Shown here in pieces: positions 1 through 8,569 of a stretch of DNA of 64,000 nt. The notes below the pieces were generated by a model. It did no database searches and was not told where the DNA came from. It saw nothing but the letters and a program-made list of their open reading frames with translations. The first letter of the stretch is position 1, and every line of letters starts with the position of its first letter. The stretch spans positions 310,001 through 374,000 of the forward strand of contig KB906759.1 in NCBI GenBank assembly GCA_000381605.1. Direction: 5' to 3'. The stretch is from Acidobacteriaceae bacterium KBS 89 (lineage in GTDB: Bacteria > Acidobacteriota > Terriglobia > Terriglobales > Acidobacteriaceae). Made by a program: the position numbers and the translations under genes.

Positions 1-274
1 ACCGAAGAGGCTTGCCGAAGGCCTTCTTATAGGGAAAGTCGATCCATCCGACGGCGAGGTTATGGGGCTCGGCAAGAGGATGATCGTGGACGACCGGGCC
101 TGGGTAGCCGATGGAGATACGGTCGTAATCCCAGTCCTTGGTGGCAGCGAGGACATCTTTCGTCATCTGCTCGGCGGTCATGGTGGGACCGGACGGAATT
201 TTAATGGGAACGAGTTTGTCGCTCGAAGCGACTTTGATGTTGGTACCGCCAATGTCGATGATGAGGATTTTCAT
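1..274 (-). CDS. ROK-family (polyphosphate) glucokinase, N-terminal part
   Basis: The first 91 residues of a sugar kinase whose 3' part lies outside the window. The protein starts MKILIIDIGGTNIKV, the phosphate-1 loop of the ROK/actin-like ATPase fold, and continues with an SIGYPGPV segment typical of polyphosphate or ATP glucokinases. ROK enzymes phosphorylate glucose to glucose-6-phosphate in the cytoplasm. The polyphosphate-dependent subtype is suggested by the short DIGGTNIK start and the YPGPV motif but needs the C-terminal half to confirm. The cyclophilin gene lies 44 bp upstream on the same strand, so the two may be cotranscribed. No clear ribosome binding site precedes the ATG. Confidence 0.8.
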   Translation of the reverse strand, partial: MKILIIDIGGTNIKVASSDKLVPIKIPSGPTMTAEQMTKDVLAATKDWDYDRISIGYPGPVVHDHPLAEPHNLAVGWIDFPYKKAFGKPLR

Positions 275-318
275 GGTGAGTTCGATGTTAGCAATAATCG
301 CTGTGGCGGTTGTATCAG

Positions 319-921
319 CTAATTCGATTTCACGGTGATCGTGGCACGGATCAACTTGTCGAGTTTGGGATATTCGCGATCGAGATAGGCGTTGCCGCCT
401 TCGAACATCTGATCCTGATGTCCTGCGCGCATGCCGCCACCAGAGTGTTCGCCATAGCCACCGTAAAGTCTTTCGACGACGTCCATCCCCTCGACTACGC
501 GGCCGAATGGGGCGAAACCGGCTTCGACATCGTTGCGGGCGGTGTTGTCGCCGAGGTTGATGTAAACCTGCGTGGAGCGCGTGTTGGGGCCGGTGTTGGA
601 GAAGGCGACGTAGCCGAGCGTGTTGTGCTGTTTGAGCGTATCGTCCGGGATCGTGACGTGACGCTGCTGCAGGGCGATCGTGGGGTCGCCATTGATGCCG
701 AACTGCGCCCAGCGGCCGGGAACGACGCGGAAGAAACGTGAGTCGTCGTAGTACCTCGTTCGGACGAGATCGTAGAAACGATCTGCTCCGTGGGGGGACC
801 AGTCGCGGTGGGCTTCAACGATGAAGCTGCCGACGGAGGTCTCGAATTTTACGCGAAAGACGGCGGGTGCTTTGTTGTGCCAGAAGGGCAAAGCGAGCAG
901 GAGGCAGAGCACGTAAATCAT
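319..921 (-). CDS. Exported cyclophilin-type peptidyl-prolyl isomerase
   Basis: A 200-residue cyclophilin that catalyses cis-trans isomerisation of Xaa-Pro bonds. The start used is the internal ATG giving MIYVLCLLLALPFW, a hydrophobic export signal. An ACGGAGG lies about 12 bases upstream, and the longer reading frame (to 1029) only adds a low-complexity stretch. The fold is visible as FETSVGSFIVEAHRDWSPHGADRFYDLV, then FFRVVPGRWAQFGINGDP, and FGRVVEGMDVVERL near the end. The canonical F-R-x2-P-x-F-M-x-Q-G-G-D loop is altered (RVVPGRWAQFG), as in small acidobacterial cyclophilins. A periplasmic folding helper is the likely role. Confidence 0.85.
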   Translation of the reverse strand: MIYVLCLLLALPFWHNKAPAVFRVKFETSVGSFIVEAHRDWSPHGADRFYDLVRTRYYDDSRFFRVVPGRWAQFGINGDPTIALQQRHVTIPDDTLKQHNTLGYVAFSNTGPNTRSTQVYINLGDNTARNDVEAGFAPFGRVVEGMDVVERLYGGYGEHSGGGMRAGHQDQMFEGGNAYLDREYPKLDKLIRATITVKSN

Positions 922-1121
922 GGAATCCAGAGTATCCTCCGTCGTACGGCTTGGGGGCGAATTTTGGAGATGTTGATGATTTTGACTATTTGACCTCTGG
1001 ATCGCTTCAGTAAACCATTGAAAAGACATCCATAGAGGTTTTGGGAAACAATTTCATTGACAATCGTATACCGTTCGGATTATTGTGGTGATGGGCACTC
1101 CTGCCCTGGAGATTAGATTCT

Positions 1122-1586
1122 ATGCGTAGCGTAATTGTGGCCACCCTCGCCCTGACCCCGATGCTGCTTCACGCCCAGGCAAATTCGCCTGCACAAACCC
1201 AGTCTTCCGGCACCTCAACCACCCTGCAATCCAAACTCGTCCAGCCTAAGGAGTTCAACGCTTCTGAGGCAGACCACGGCACCGCCCCTGTTCGAATCTC
1301 GACTGGAGTGGTCGGTCCAAAATTAATCAGCACCGTTCAGATCGAATCGGACTCAGAGGCGACACCGCGGGGCTTCAGCACCGAGAGACAAACTGTAGTC
1401 GAGATGACCGTCGACGCAAATGGCAAGCCGTCAGACCTGAAGATCGTCGGTTCGCTTGGTCCGCACATGGATCATAATATTCTGGCTGCAGTTGGCCAGT
1501 ATCGCTTCAAGCCAGGCACTTTGGATGGTCAGCCTACCGCCGTTCCGTTGAACCTGCATGTCGTTCTGCGCAGTTCGCTTCCCTAG
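1122..1586 (+). CDS. Exported TonB C-terminal-domain protein
   Basis: A 154-residue secreted protein. Residues 1-20 form a signal peptide ending LLHAQA. Residues about 85-154 resemble a TonB C-terminal domain: a strand VVEMTVDANGKPSDLKIVGSLG, then helix HNILAAVGQYRFKPGTLDGQPTAVPLNLHV. That is the familiar pattern of energy-transducer partners whose last strand carries 'vnv.f'. The N-terminal proline-rich spacer and transmembrane anchor of classic TonB are missing, so this is a soluble periplasmic TonB-like domain rather than a true energy transducer. It stands alone and is followed by a strong terminator. Confidence 0.7.
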   Translation: MRSVIVATLALTPMLLHAQANSPAQTQSSGTSTTLQSKLVQPKEFNASEADHGTAPVRISTGVVGPKLISTVQIESDSEATPRGFSTERQTVVEMTVDANGKPSDLKIVGSLGPHMDHNILAAVGQYRFKPGTLDGQPTAVPLNLHVVLRSSLP

Positions 1587-1635
1587 AGCATTTACCATTT
1601 CAAGTGCCCTCCCTGAAAATTATTTTGGGAATAGC

Positions 1636-1669
1636 AAAGGGCGGACTCTTTCGAGTCCGCCCTTTTTTG
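1636..1669 (+). terminator. Rho-independent terminator after the TonB-like gene
   Basis: A perfect 13-bp inverted repeat (AAAGGGCGGACTC, loop TTTC, GAGTCCGCCCTTT) followed by a short T run. The same GGGCGGACTC arm recurs in the terminator at 12083-12120. Confidence 0.9.
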
Positions 1670-1729
1670 TTGGCTATGACGAAGGACCGCCGCAGGGTCG
1701 CCGTTTTGCGCGAAGCTGCGGTGCTTCGC

Positions 1730-1849
1730 TCAGGAATGGAGAATCAAAAACAGTACGAAAGTCGCAACGATAATGCCAACGATAACGAAGACCATGGTTG
1801 GCCCGGCAAAGCTCGTTCTCTTGTCCGGCGGTAGAATCGGCGATTCCAT
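1730..1849 (-). CDS. Small single-pass membrane protein (39 aa)
   Basis: An ATG-initiated frame of 39 codons ending in TGA. It begins MESPILPPDKRTSFAGPT and then has a continuous run of about 20 hydrophobic residues (MVFVIVGIIVATFVLFLILH), which is a textbook transmembrane helix preceded by a basic patch. No strong ribosome binding site is visible upstream. It lies in what would otherwise be an empty intergenic stretch. The function is unknown. The clean hydrophilic-then-hydrophobic composition argues against chance, but its length keeps confidence moderate. Confidence 0.5.
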   Translation of the reverse strand: MESPILPPDKRTSFAGPTMVFVIVGIIVATFVLFLILHS

Positions 1850-2158
1850 GTGCGCTTAGATGCGGGTTAGTCCTGGACGGTGGTTTTTGCTTGGAACCGT
1901 CGCATGGCGGCGGTCCTCTTCTCGATGTGGGGTTTCCAGGGCCGGGTGTCCTGCGTCCAGAAACGGGCCGGTGGCCTTTGGGCTATCGCGCGAATAGGCT
2001 TCTGTCCTGGCGGAATGAAGTATCGGTCACTCCTGCACCACATTTAAAACTTGCTGCGACCCCATCCTTCGCAGGAAGACGAAGAATGGGGTCGGATCAG
2101 CAGATAAGAGAGTCCGCGGCAGAGGGGCGATGAGTTGGGTGGGAGGGCGAGTCGGCGT
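1850..2158. other. Intergenic stretch with one hairpin
   Basis: No convincing gene. An imperfect inverted repeat at 2057-2094 has arms CGACCCCAT and ATGGGGTCG around a CCTTCGC-rich loop. It resembles the short dispersed hairpins common between acidobacterial genes. There is no T run on either side, so it is not an obvious terminator. Confidence 0.5.
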
Positions 2159-2794
2159 CTAATTTGTAGACGTCGACGTGTTGCTTGCCGGACCAATCGC
2201 GAGTTTGAACTCGCTACCAGCGGGCACCTTCACGTCATGCTTTTTGGTCGAAACAAAAACGGCAGAGTCATTGCTGGCTATTTCGCTATGAAGATCCACA
2301 CCCGAGACGACATTGAGCTGTTTGACTGTGAGGGTCTCACTTGTCCAATTGTTTGATTCGGGATTTTCATCAGTGTTGGAGCTAGGGCGTGCTATATCGA
2401 CAATGGTCGCCTTGATTGGCACTGTTTTGCCATCCTTCAATCGGGCCTGATCCAAGCGAAGGGCGAACTCCGACGTTCCCGCCGCATGCATATCATCACG
2501 AGTGATTTTTCCGATCAACACTGCGTGAGAGGGCAGAACGGTGCCATCCGAAAGGGTGATCTTGTGATCGAGTTCAGCCTCGAATGTGGAGTCCAGATGA
2601 TCTTTGTCTGCGTCCAGAGTATGCCGCAATGTCGCAATTGCGGCTACCATCTGCGCTGCTTCACTTGCTGCGGTTGAATCCGTAGACGCCCGCATGCCTG
2701 GTGAGCCCGCTTCACTCGCGCTTTGTGCCAGGACCGGCATAGATAGAGCGGAAATGACGGCCGTTAGTGCGAGTGTTTTGCAGTAGATTTTCAT
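2159..2794 (-). CDS. Secreted hypothetical protein
   Basis: A 211-residue protein with a signal peptide (MKIYCKTLALTAVISALSMPVLAQS). The mature part contains FEAELDHKITLSDGTVLPSHAVLIGKI, followed by a segment on 'LRLDQARLKDGKTVPIKATIVDI', and ends in a Ser/Thr-rich tail. The 'dGtvLP.gavl.Gki' pattern resembles the beta-rich domain of VirB10/TrbI-like proteins and is common in acidobacterial secreted proteins of unknown role. No enzymatic motif is visible. The TAA stop and ATTACTCCTT (an AGGAGT ribosome site on the minus strand) before the ATG support the boundaries. Confidence 0.75.
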   Translation of the reverse strand: MKIYCKTLALTAVISALSMPVLAQSASEAGSPGMRASTDSTAASEAAQMVAAIATLRHTLDADKDHLDSTFEAELDHKITLSDGTVLPSHAVLIGKITRDDMHAAGTSEFALRLDQARLKDGKTVPIKATIVDIARPSSNTDENPESNNWTSETLTVKQLNVVSGVDLHSEIASNDSAVFVSTKKHDVKVPAGSEFKLAIGPASNTSTSTN

Positions 2795-3181
2795 ATTTCA
2801 ATTACTCCTTCAGGGATTATTCATCCCAAGGTTAAGATGTTGCCCCGGTGCCCAACGATTCGTGGGGAAAGCTGTCGTGACAGACTTGTGACAAACGTCT
2901 TGACACTTCGTGAGCCGGCTTCGATAAGCGAGAAAGGACAATTCTTTGTCGTTGTAGATGTGTGCCTTTGTATGGTTTGCGAAAGCGTGCCCGGCAGATT
3001 CTGGTTTTTGATCGCCACGTTCTGGACGAATGCTGGCAGATAGATGGACAAAAAAAATGACATCATCGCCGCAAAACAATCCAACACATTTCTAGATTTA
3101 TTTTTTGCTCTATCGTTTTTTGCGAAAACGGACCGATCCGCCCGTATTATTCAGAAAAGCCTACTTTTGAAAGGAACCTAC
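2795..3181. other. Divergent intergenic region, AT-rich
   Basis: This separates the minus-strand secreted protein from the plus-strand dipeptidase. It is unusually A/T rich between about 3045 and 3175. Although an ATG at 3044 is in frame with the dipeptidase, the translated extension (rich in K, N, F) looks non-coding, so it is treated as leader. Promoters for both genes are expected here but no clear consensus was read. Confidence 0.5.
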
Positions 3182-4444
3182 TTGCGCCGATACCGCTCGC
3201 TCGCCGTCGTCTCCCTTTTTGCCTCTGCTGTCCTTCCGGCCGTGGCCCAGACGCCCCGCACCAAGCCCGTTACTGACGCACAGGTCGCCGCTATTACACG
3301 TGACGCCATCCTGATCGATACACACAATGACGTCACATCGAAGACCGTCACCGGATACAACATCGCCACACCGAACAAGGGCGGCCAGACTGATCTGGCA
3401 CGCATGAAGGGCTTCCTTGGCGCCGAGTTTTTCGCGGTCTTCGTCGGGGCGGAGTATGTCAATGGCAACCACGCTGCAAATCGCACGCTGCAGATGATTG
3501 ATACGACGCGTACGGACATTATCGCTGCGCATCCAAACGATTTTGTCTTTGCAACGACCGCAGACGAGATCGTTGCGGCACACAACGGACATAAGATTGC
3601 AGCGCTGATGGGCATTGAGGGCGGTCACGCGATCGAGGACTCTCTGCGGCTGCTGCGCGACTACTATGCGCTCGGTGTGCGCTACATGACATTGACCCAC
3701 TTCAATACGAATAACTGGGCCGATGCGCAGGGCGACTTTGAAGATACGAAGGTGAAGCACCACGACGGGCTGACGCCGTTCGGCAAGGACGTTGTACGCG
3801 AGATGAACCGGCTGGGGATGATGGTCGACATCTCGCACACGGCAGACAAGACGTTCTACGACGCGCTCGAAGTTTCGACCGCTCCAATCATCGCGTCGCA
3901 CTCGAGCTGCCGCGCCGTCTCGGACCATACGCGCAACATGACGGACGACATGATCCGCGCGCTCGCCGCGAAGGGCGGCACGATGCAGATAAACTTTGAT
4001 TGCGCGTATCTTTCGCAGCGCTACTCCGATGCCTCCAAGCCGCTGATGGCCGAGCTGCGGCCACGCTACATGGAGGCGATGAAGATCGAGGACCCGGCTG
4101 CCCGCTCGGCTGCTATCGAGAAGCTGCAGGAGGAGTCCACGGCCAAGCTGCCACCGGCCACGCTGGCAGATGTTGTTGCCCAGATCGACCACGCGGTCAA
4201 GGTTGGAGGAATTGATCATGTCGGTATCGGCACGGACTTCGATGGCGTAGGATGCGTGCCGGTTGAGCTTAGCTCGTACGACAAGTTCCCTGCCCTCACG
4301 CGTGCGTTGCTTGAGAAGGGTTACTCAGCCGCCGACATTAAGAAGATTTATGGTGGCAATATTCTTCGTGTGATGCGTGCGGTGGAACAGCGTGCGCGTG
4401 AGCTAAAGTCGACTCCCGCGATCGAAACCGCGATAGGCAAGTAG
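3182..4444 (+). CDS. Membrane dipeptidase, peptidase family M19
   Basis: A zinc dipeptidase of the renal-dipeptidase type, 420 residues. I chose the TTG at 3182 because AAAGGA lies 7 bases upstream and the product then opens with a signal peptide (RRYRSLAVVSLFASAVLPAVAQ). An ATG at 3044 would add 46 AT-rich codons before it. Metal ligands are visible in order: DTHND at residues 46-50, the glutamate of GIEGGHAIED, the histidines in DISHT and IASHSSCR, and GTDFDGV near the end. The family hydrolyses dipeptides, often with D-residues. Here it is predicted periplasmic or secreted and likely scavenges peptides. It is a single-gene unit. Confidence 0.9.
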   Translation: MRRYRSLAVVSLFASAVLPAVAQTPRTKPVTDAQVAAITRDAILIDTHNDVTSKTVTGYNIATPNKGGQTDLARMKGFLGAEFFAVFVGAEYVNGNHAANRTLQMIDTTRTDIIAAHPNDFVFATTADEIVAAHNGHKIAALMGIEGGHAIEDSLRLLRDYYALGVRYMTLTHFNTNNWADAQGDFEDTKVKHHDGLTPFGKDVVREMNRLGMMVDISHTADKTFYDALEVSTAPIIASHSSCRAVSDHTRNMTDDMIRALAAKGGTMQINFDCAYLSQRYSDASKPLMAELRPRYMEAMKIEDPAARSAAIEKLQEESTAKLPPATLADVVAQIDHAVKVGGIDHVGIGTDFDGVGCVPVELSSYDKFPALTRALLEKGYSAADIKKIYGGNILRVMRAVEQRARELKSTPAIETAIGK

Positions 4445-4489
4445 TTTTGGGGAACGGGATACAGCATTTCGTGTAGAGGGTCTTTCGCT

Positions 4490-5284
4490 ATGGTCCGGCA
4501 GATTGCGTTTGCGATTCTTGGCATTTCAGTTTCGGGGATGTTGGCGCAGACCGTTGCACCACGCCCCAAGTTTGATGCGTTCGAAGTCGCTACGATCAAG
4601 CCGGTGGATCCTGATGCCAAGGCCGGACGATATATCGTCATGCAGGGTAATAATCGATTTGTGGAGAAGGCATACACTTTGAAGCTGCTTATCGCGGCGG
4701 CTTACGATCTTAATCCGAGGACGATCTCGGGTGGGCCAGGTTGGATCGAATCGGACCACTACGACATTGTTGCGGTGACGCCCGGCGAGGTACGGCCCAC
4801 GCATGATGAGCAGATGTCGATGCTTCGTAACCTTCTAACTGACAGATTTAAGCTTACGTTTCATCGAGAACAAAAGGTGTTTTCGATTTACGAGTTGGAG
4901 ATTGCGAAGAACGGGCCGAAGCTCAAGGAGAGTGGGTCCCCTGCGGACGAACCTCCGCAGCTTATCAGTACCGTCTATCCGCAACGCATTGTGATGCCGG
5001 CTCGCAACGCAACAATGAGTGACCTGGCGCGTTTGATGCAGCGGGCCATCCTCGATCGACCTGTGGTCGACAAGACTGGTCTTACGGGAAGATATGATTT
5101 TGATCTGGAGTGGGCACCCGATGAGACCCAGTTCGGCGGAGAGGTGCCCGTGGCTTCTGCTGACGCTCCAAGCCTGCCGCTTTTTTCGACCATCCAACAA
5201 CAGCTTGGGCTGAGACTAGAGGCAACGAAGGGACCGATCGCGGCACTTGTCGTCGATAAGGCGGAACGGCCTTCCGCGAATTGA
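4490..5284 (+). CDS. TIGR03435-family secreted protein
   Basis: A 264-residue protein with a signal peptide (ending GMLAQ). It has the hallmark layout of the soil-bacterial TIGR03435 family: FDAFEVATIKPVDPD near residue 30, LKLLIAAAYDLNPRTISGGPGWIESDHYDI, LRNLLTDRFKLTFHRE, VFSIYELEIAKNGPKLKES, then MSDLARLMQR, DRPVVDKTGLTGRYDFDLEW and a terminal LGLRLEATKGPI..LVVDKAERPS. The family is hugely expanded in Acidobacteriota. Its biochemical role is not established; some members sit beside M56/BlaR-type sensors, but this one is alone. Confidence 0.9.
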   Translation: MVRQIAFAILGISVSGMLAQTVAPRPKFDAFEVATIKPVDPDAKAGRYIVMQGNNRFVEKAYTLKLLIAAAYDLNPRTISGGPGWIESDHYDIVAVTPGEVRPTHDEQMSMLRNLLTDRFKLTFHREQKVFSIYELEIAKNGPKLKESGSPADEPPQLISTVYPQRIVMPARNATMSDLARLMQRAILDRPVVDKTGLTGRYDFDLEWAPDETQFGGEVPVASADAPSLPLFSTIQQQLGLRLEATKGPIAALVVDKAERPSAN

Positions 5285-5668
5285 TGTGAGGTTTAGATCA
5301 TCGCGGTCGAGGCGCATGACGAAAGCTGGTCATGCTCGTGGATATGACTCCCAATCCATTGGGGGTTGCGCACGGAGTTGCTGACGAGTGGGTGGCGCAC
5401 ACGGCGTAGTGTCGTGCAGGCAATCTGTGATCCAAACATGCTTAATATTTCTGGAAAAACGTCACCCGGAGGTGGTATATCGGCTCAAACTAAAGCAATA
5501 TATAACTGCCCCAACAGAGGGAGTCCCACCCCCTCCTCTGTAAGCATTAACGTTTGCCCACGCCAATCCTTGGCCGAATCGAGAACGGGCCCGCACGTTG
5601 AGTCTCCCCTGCAATCGTTCGGACTTCAACCGCATGAGCGATTCTTGTTCTCCCCGAGGTAAACAACA
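5285..5668. other. Intergenic stretch without recognised content
   Basis: About 380 bases with no coding pattern, RNA gene or terminator that I can identify. The promoter of the following secreted-protein gene should lie here. Confidence 0.4.
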
Positions 5669-6268
5669 ATGAAACGTTCCCTGAGCAAAGCCTTCCTCCT
5701 CCTTGCTTTGGCCTGCACGCCTTTTGTGCATGCACAGACTCCATCGCAGACTCCATCGGTCGACTTCGGTCGCACTACCGTGCAACTCAGCTCCAGCTTC
5801 GTTAATTCCATACAAGGCCTTGGCGCTGTAATCACGGATCTTCACAACAATCCGTTGCAAAACAACTCCTTTACCTTCCGGGCAGTCGCAGGCGCACTCG
5901 ACCTCACGACCTCAGCCGGTGAGATCGAACACTCGGGCGGATTGGCTATCAACGCAGCCGGAACTCCCGTTCGCATCCAGAACTTTACACTGGACACCAG
6001 CAACCCGACAGGTCCGGTGATCACGGCAGCGTTTATTGTCAACGATCACTTCGTCGGTCGCATGGCGCTCTTCAACGTCCAACCCCCGCCAGGTACTTCG
6101 CTTCCGTTCCAACTTCAGTCTGGTGTATTACAGGTGAATGGCCTCGCGCTTACACTAGCTCCCGCCACGGCAACGGCGCTTAACACTTTGTTTGGCGGTC
6201 AGGTTGTGCAGGCAGGTTCGAACATAGGAACTGCAAATATGTATGTGGTCTTCTCGCCTTCGAACTGA
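5669..6268 (+). CDS. Secreted hypothetical protein, HtaA-like pattern
   Basis: A 199-residue protein with a clean signal peptide (MKRSLSKAFLLLALACTPFVHAQ). The body is beta-rich and includes SAGEIEHSGGLAINAAGTPVRIQNFTLDTS followed by GRMALFNVQPP. The succession 'G.i.hsGGl....g..v.i.nf.ldt......gr..lf.v' is reminiscent of HtaA-type haem-binding or adhesin-like domains. The resemblance is by eye only and no haem ligand can be assigned. It has its own terminator and no operon partner. Confidence 0.65.
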   Translation: MKRSLSKAFLLLALACTPFVHAQTPSQTPSVDFGRTTVQLSSSFVNSIQGLGAVITDLHNNPLQNNSFTFRAVAGALDLTTSAGEIEHSGGLAINAAGTPVRIQNFTLDTSNPTGPVITAAFIVNDHFVGRMALFNVQPPPGTSLPFQLQSGVLQVNGLALTLAPATATALNTLFGGQVVQAGSNIGTANMYVVFSPSN

Positions 6269-6314
6269 TTTGTTTGCAAGGTTTAACTAGAGTTTAACTT
6301 TTACTCGATACAGG

Positions 6315-6350
6315 ACAACGGCAAGCTTCCGCTCTGCCGTTGTTTCTTTT
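6315..6350 (+). terminator. Rho-independent terminator
   Basis: Inverted repeat ACAACGGCA / TGCCGTTGT with a short loop followed by TTCTTTT, 46 bases after the preceding stop codon. Confidence 0.85.
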
Positions 6351-6755
6351 ATAGGGTCGAAACTTTGTGGCCTGCGACTCGGCCTTAGGACTGAGATTCG
6401 ACTACCACTAGGAGTAGGGGTTTAGATTGCTGCAGTAGAGATAGATTGTGTCGGCGCAAAACCTGTGCTGGAACTGCGGTGGCGGGGTCTGTCGGTGTTC
6501 GGCGGCTGCCGCTTCAGCCAAGGCTCCACTGCACTGATCGTGGTGCTAATTACTGGGCCCGCCGGAAACGGCGGTATACTCGCTAACTAGCGGGGAGCAC
6601 CATCTCTCCATTTCAGACTGAACGAACTCCCCTGGGCCCCACAAAAATAAATGCCAGCGCCTGATAAGACGCCACGGCCTATTCACGCTAAGCGCAAACT
6701 GCGGGGCGAGCCGTTGTCGGTGCCTCGCCAACTATGTTTCCAACAGGAGGAATTT
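6351..6755. other. Upstream region of the alcohol dehydrogenase
   Basis: No gene is supported here. An in-frame ATG at 6651 would extend the dehydrogenase by 35 residues, but the strong AGGAGG at 6745-6750 fixes the start at 6756. The extension does not resemble the family, so this is read as leader and promoter sequence. Confidence 0.5.
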
Positions 6756-7790
6756 ATGGCAACGACAGCAGTCGCAATAGGAACCATGAAGGTAGCGCAA
6801 GTTCCCAGTCCCAGGGCAGATTTCAAGATTGTGGAGCGCGAGATTCCTGAGCCGGGCACGGGACAGGTGCGGATCAAGGTGAAGGCCTGTGGTGTGTGCC
6901 ATAGTGACGTACTCACCAAAGAAGGAGGGTTGCCCGGCATTCAGTATCCGCGGGTTCCCGGACATGAAGTAGCTGGCGTTATCGATGAAGTGGGTGCCGG
7001 TGTTTCGGAGTGGAAGAAAGGACAGCGCGTTGGCGTTGGCTGGCATGGCGGCCATGACAATACGTGTCTCTCATGCCGGCGCGGAGATTTTATCAATTGC
7101 GAGAATATGCAAATTCCGGGGATCAGCTATGACGGCGGATACCAGGAATACATGGTGGCTCCGGTGGAAGCACTGGTGGCGATACCGGACAGTCTAGGGG
7201 ATGTTGAAGCGGCACCGCTGCTCTGCGCCGGAATTACTACTTTCAACGCGCTGCGTCATAGTGGTGCGCTCCCCAGCGACCTGGTTGCGGTGCAGGGTAT
7301 CGGCGGTCTTGGTCACCTTGGAATCCAATTCGCCAGTAAGTTTGGTTATAAGGTTGCGGCGATCGGACGAGGGCCGGAGAACGCGACGCTGGCGAAGAAG
7401 CTCGGAGCAAGCGTGTACATCGATAGCGAAGCGACGAACGCTGCGAAAGAACTGCAAAAACTGGGTGGGGCACGGGTGATTCTGGCGACCGCGCCGAGCT
7501 CAAAGGCGATGTCCGAGTTGATCGACGGTCTAGGGCCAAACGGCAAGCTCGTGGTGGTCGGTGCGTCCTTTGATCCAATTGAGGTGACACCGGCACAGCT
7601 TATCTTTGGGAGCCACACGATTCAGGGCTGGGCCTCGGGAACACCAACAGACTCCGAGGACACACTGCGCTTCGCCGAACTGACAGGTGTGCGGCCCATG
7701 ACTGAGACGTATCCTCTGGAAAAAGCAGCGGAGGCTTACGCGCGGATGATGAGCGGGAAGGCGGAGTTTCGGGTTGTGCTGACGATGTGA
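6756..7790 (+). CDS. Zinc-dependent alcohol dehydrogenase
   Basis: A 344-residue medium-chain dehydrogenase that oxidises alcohols with NAD(P). An ideal AGGAGG stands 5 bases before the ATG. Catalytic zinc ligands are seen in CGVCHSDV and GHEVAG. The structural-zinc loop reads HGGHDNTCLSCRRGDFINC, where the first of the usual four cysteines is replaced by aspartate, a variation known in this clade. The Rossmann motif GIGGLGHLGIQFA lies in the middle, and the substrate-side C-terminus has MTETYPLEKAAEAYARMMSGKAEFRVVL. It is monocistronic or leads the following VOC gene, which starts 75 bases later. Confidence 0.9.
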   Translation: MATTAVAIGTMKVAQVPSPRADFKIVEREIPEPGTGQVRIKVKACGVCHSDVLTKEGGLPGIQYPRVPGHEVAGVIDEVGAGVSEWKKGQRVGVGWHGGHDNTCLSCRRGDFINCENMQIPGISYDGGYQEYMVAPVEALVAIPDSLGDVEAAPLLCAGITTFNALRHSGALPSDLVAVQGIGGLGHLGIQFASKFGYKVAAIGRGPENATLAKKLGASVYIDSEATNAAKELQKLGGARVILATAPSSKAMSELIDGLGPNGKLVVVGASFDPIEVTPAQLIFGSHTIQGWASGTPTDSEDTLRFAELTGVRPMTETYPLEKAAEAYARMMSGKAEFRVVLTM

Positions 7791-7865
7791 CGTCGGCGCA
7801 ATCCGCTCGATGCTTTTGAAACGCGAGGGTCGGAGACTGTCACTAAGAGAGAAGGAGCAGTGGTC

Positions 7866-8495
7866 ATGGATATGAAGCTGGAGATTTTAGTGGTACCTGT
7901 GTCTGACGTCGATCGTGCCAAGGAGTTCTATGGGAGGCTCGGGTGGCGGCTCGACGCAGACTACGACAACGGTAGCGACTTCCGCGTGATCCAGTTCACG
8001 CCGCCGGGCTCCGGGTGCTCGGTCATCTTCGGGAAGAACGTCACCGGGGCGGCACCCGGCTCCGCCCAGGGCATGTATCTGATCGTCTCCGACATTGCGG
8101 CCGCCCGCGCCGAGCTGCTCGGTATCGGCGTCAAGATCGGCGAGGTCTTCCACAACGCCGGCGGCGTGTACGCTGGGCCGGACGAGCCTTACCTGTTCGG
8201 GCGGAAGAGGGTCAACGGTCTGGATCCCGAGCATCGCAGCTACCGCTCGTTCGCCTCGTTCAGTGACCCGGACGGCAACGGCTGGCTATTCCAGGAGATT
8301 ACGGCGCGGCTTCCTGGGCGTGTGGCCGGCGACACGACGTACACGTCGGCGAGCGACCTGTCGCAGGCGATGCGGCGCGCCGCGGCCGCGCACGGTGAGC
8401 ACGAGAAGCGTATAGGCGCGGCAGATCCGAACTGGCCGGACTGGTACGCTGCGTACATGGTGGCGGAGCAGTCGGGCAAAGAGCTGCCGCAATGA
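7866..8495 (+). CDS. VOC (glyoxalase/bleomycin-resistance) family protein
   Basis: A 209-residue protein. The start is the ATG preceded by AAGGAG at an 8-base spacing. The first 145 residues form a vicinal-oxygen-chelate domain: LEILVVPVSDVDRAKEFYGRLGW, then GMYLIVSDIAAARAELLGIGVKIGEV, and FASFSDPDGNGWLFQEI. The C-terminal 60 residues include a conserved tail, DPNWPDWYAAYMV, seen in actinobacterial homologues of this VOC type. The third-position GC is distinctly higher than in the flanking genes, which suggests recent acquisition. The substrate is unknown. Confidence 0.8.
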   Translation: MDMKLEILVVPVSDVDRAKEFYGRLGWRLDADYDNGSDFRVIQFTPPGSGCSVIFGKNVTGAAPGSAQGMYLIVSDIAAARAELLGIGVKIGEVFHNAGGVYAGPDEPYLFGRKRVNGLDPEHRSYRSFASFSDPDGNGWLFQEITARLPGRVAGDTTYTSASDLSQAMRRAAAAHGEHEKRIGAADPNWPDWYAAYMVAEQSGKELPQ

Positions 8496-8569
8496 ACGAT
8501 ACCTAGAGTGGATGAGCCACAAGGACGAGCACACAGCTTTGTAGAAGATCTGGGCCGTCTGTAATTTAT

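Noticed and set aside
3044..3181. N-terminal extension of the M19 dipeptidase from the ATG at 3044
   Set aside because: AT-rich, K/N/F-rich translation ahead of a clear signal peptide; TTG at 3182 has an AAAGGA and fits the family.
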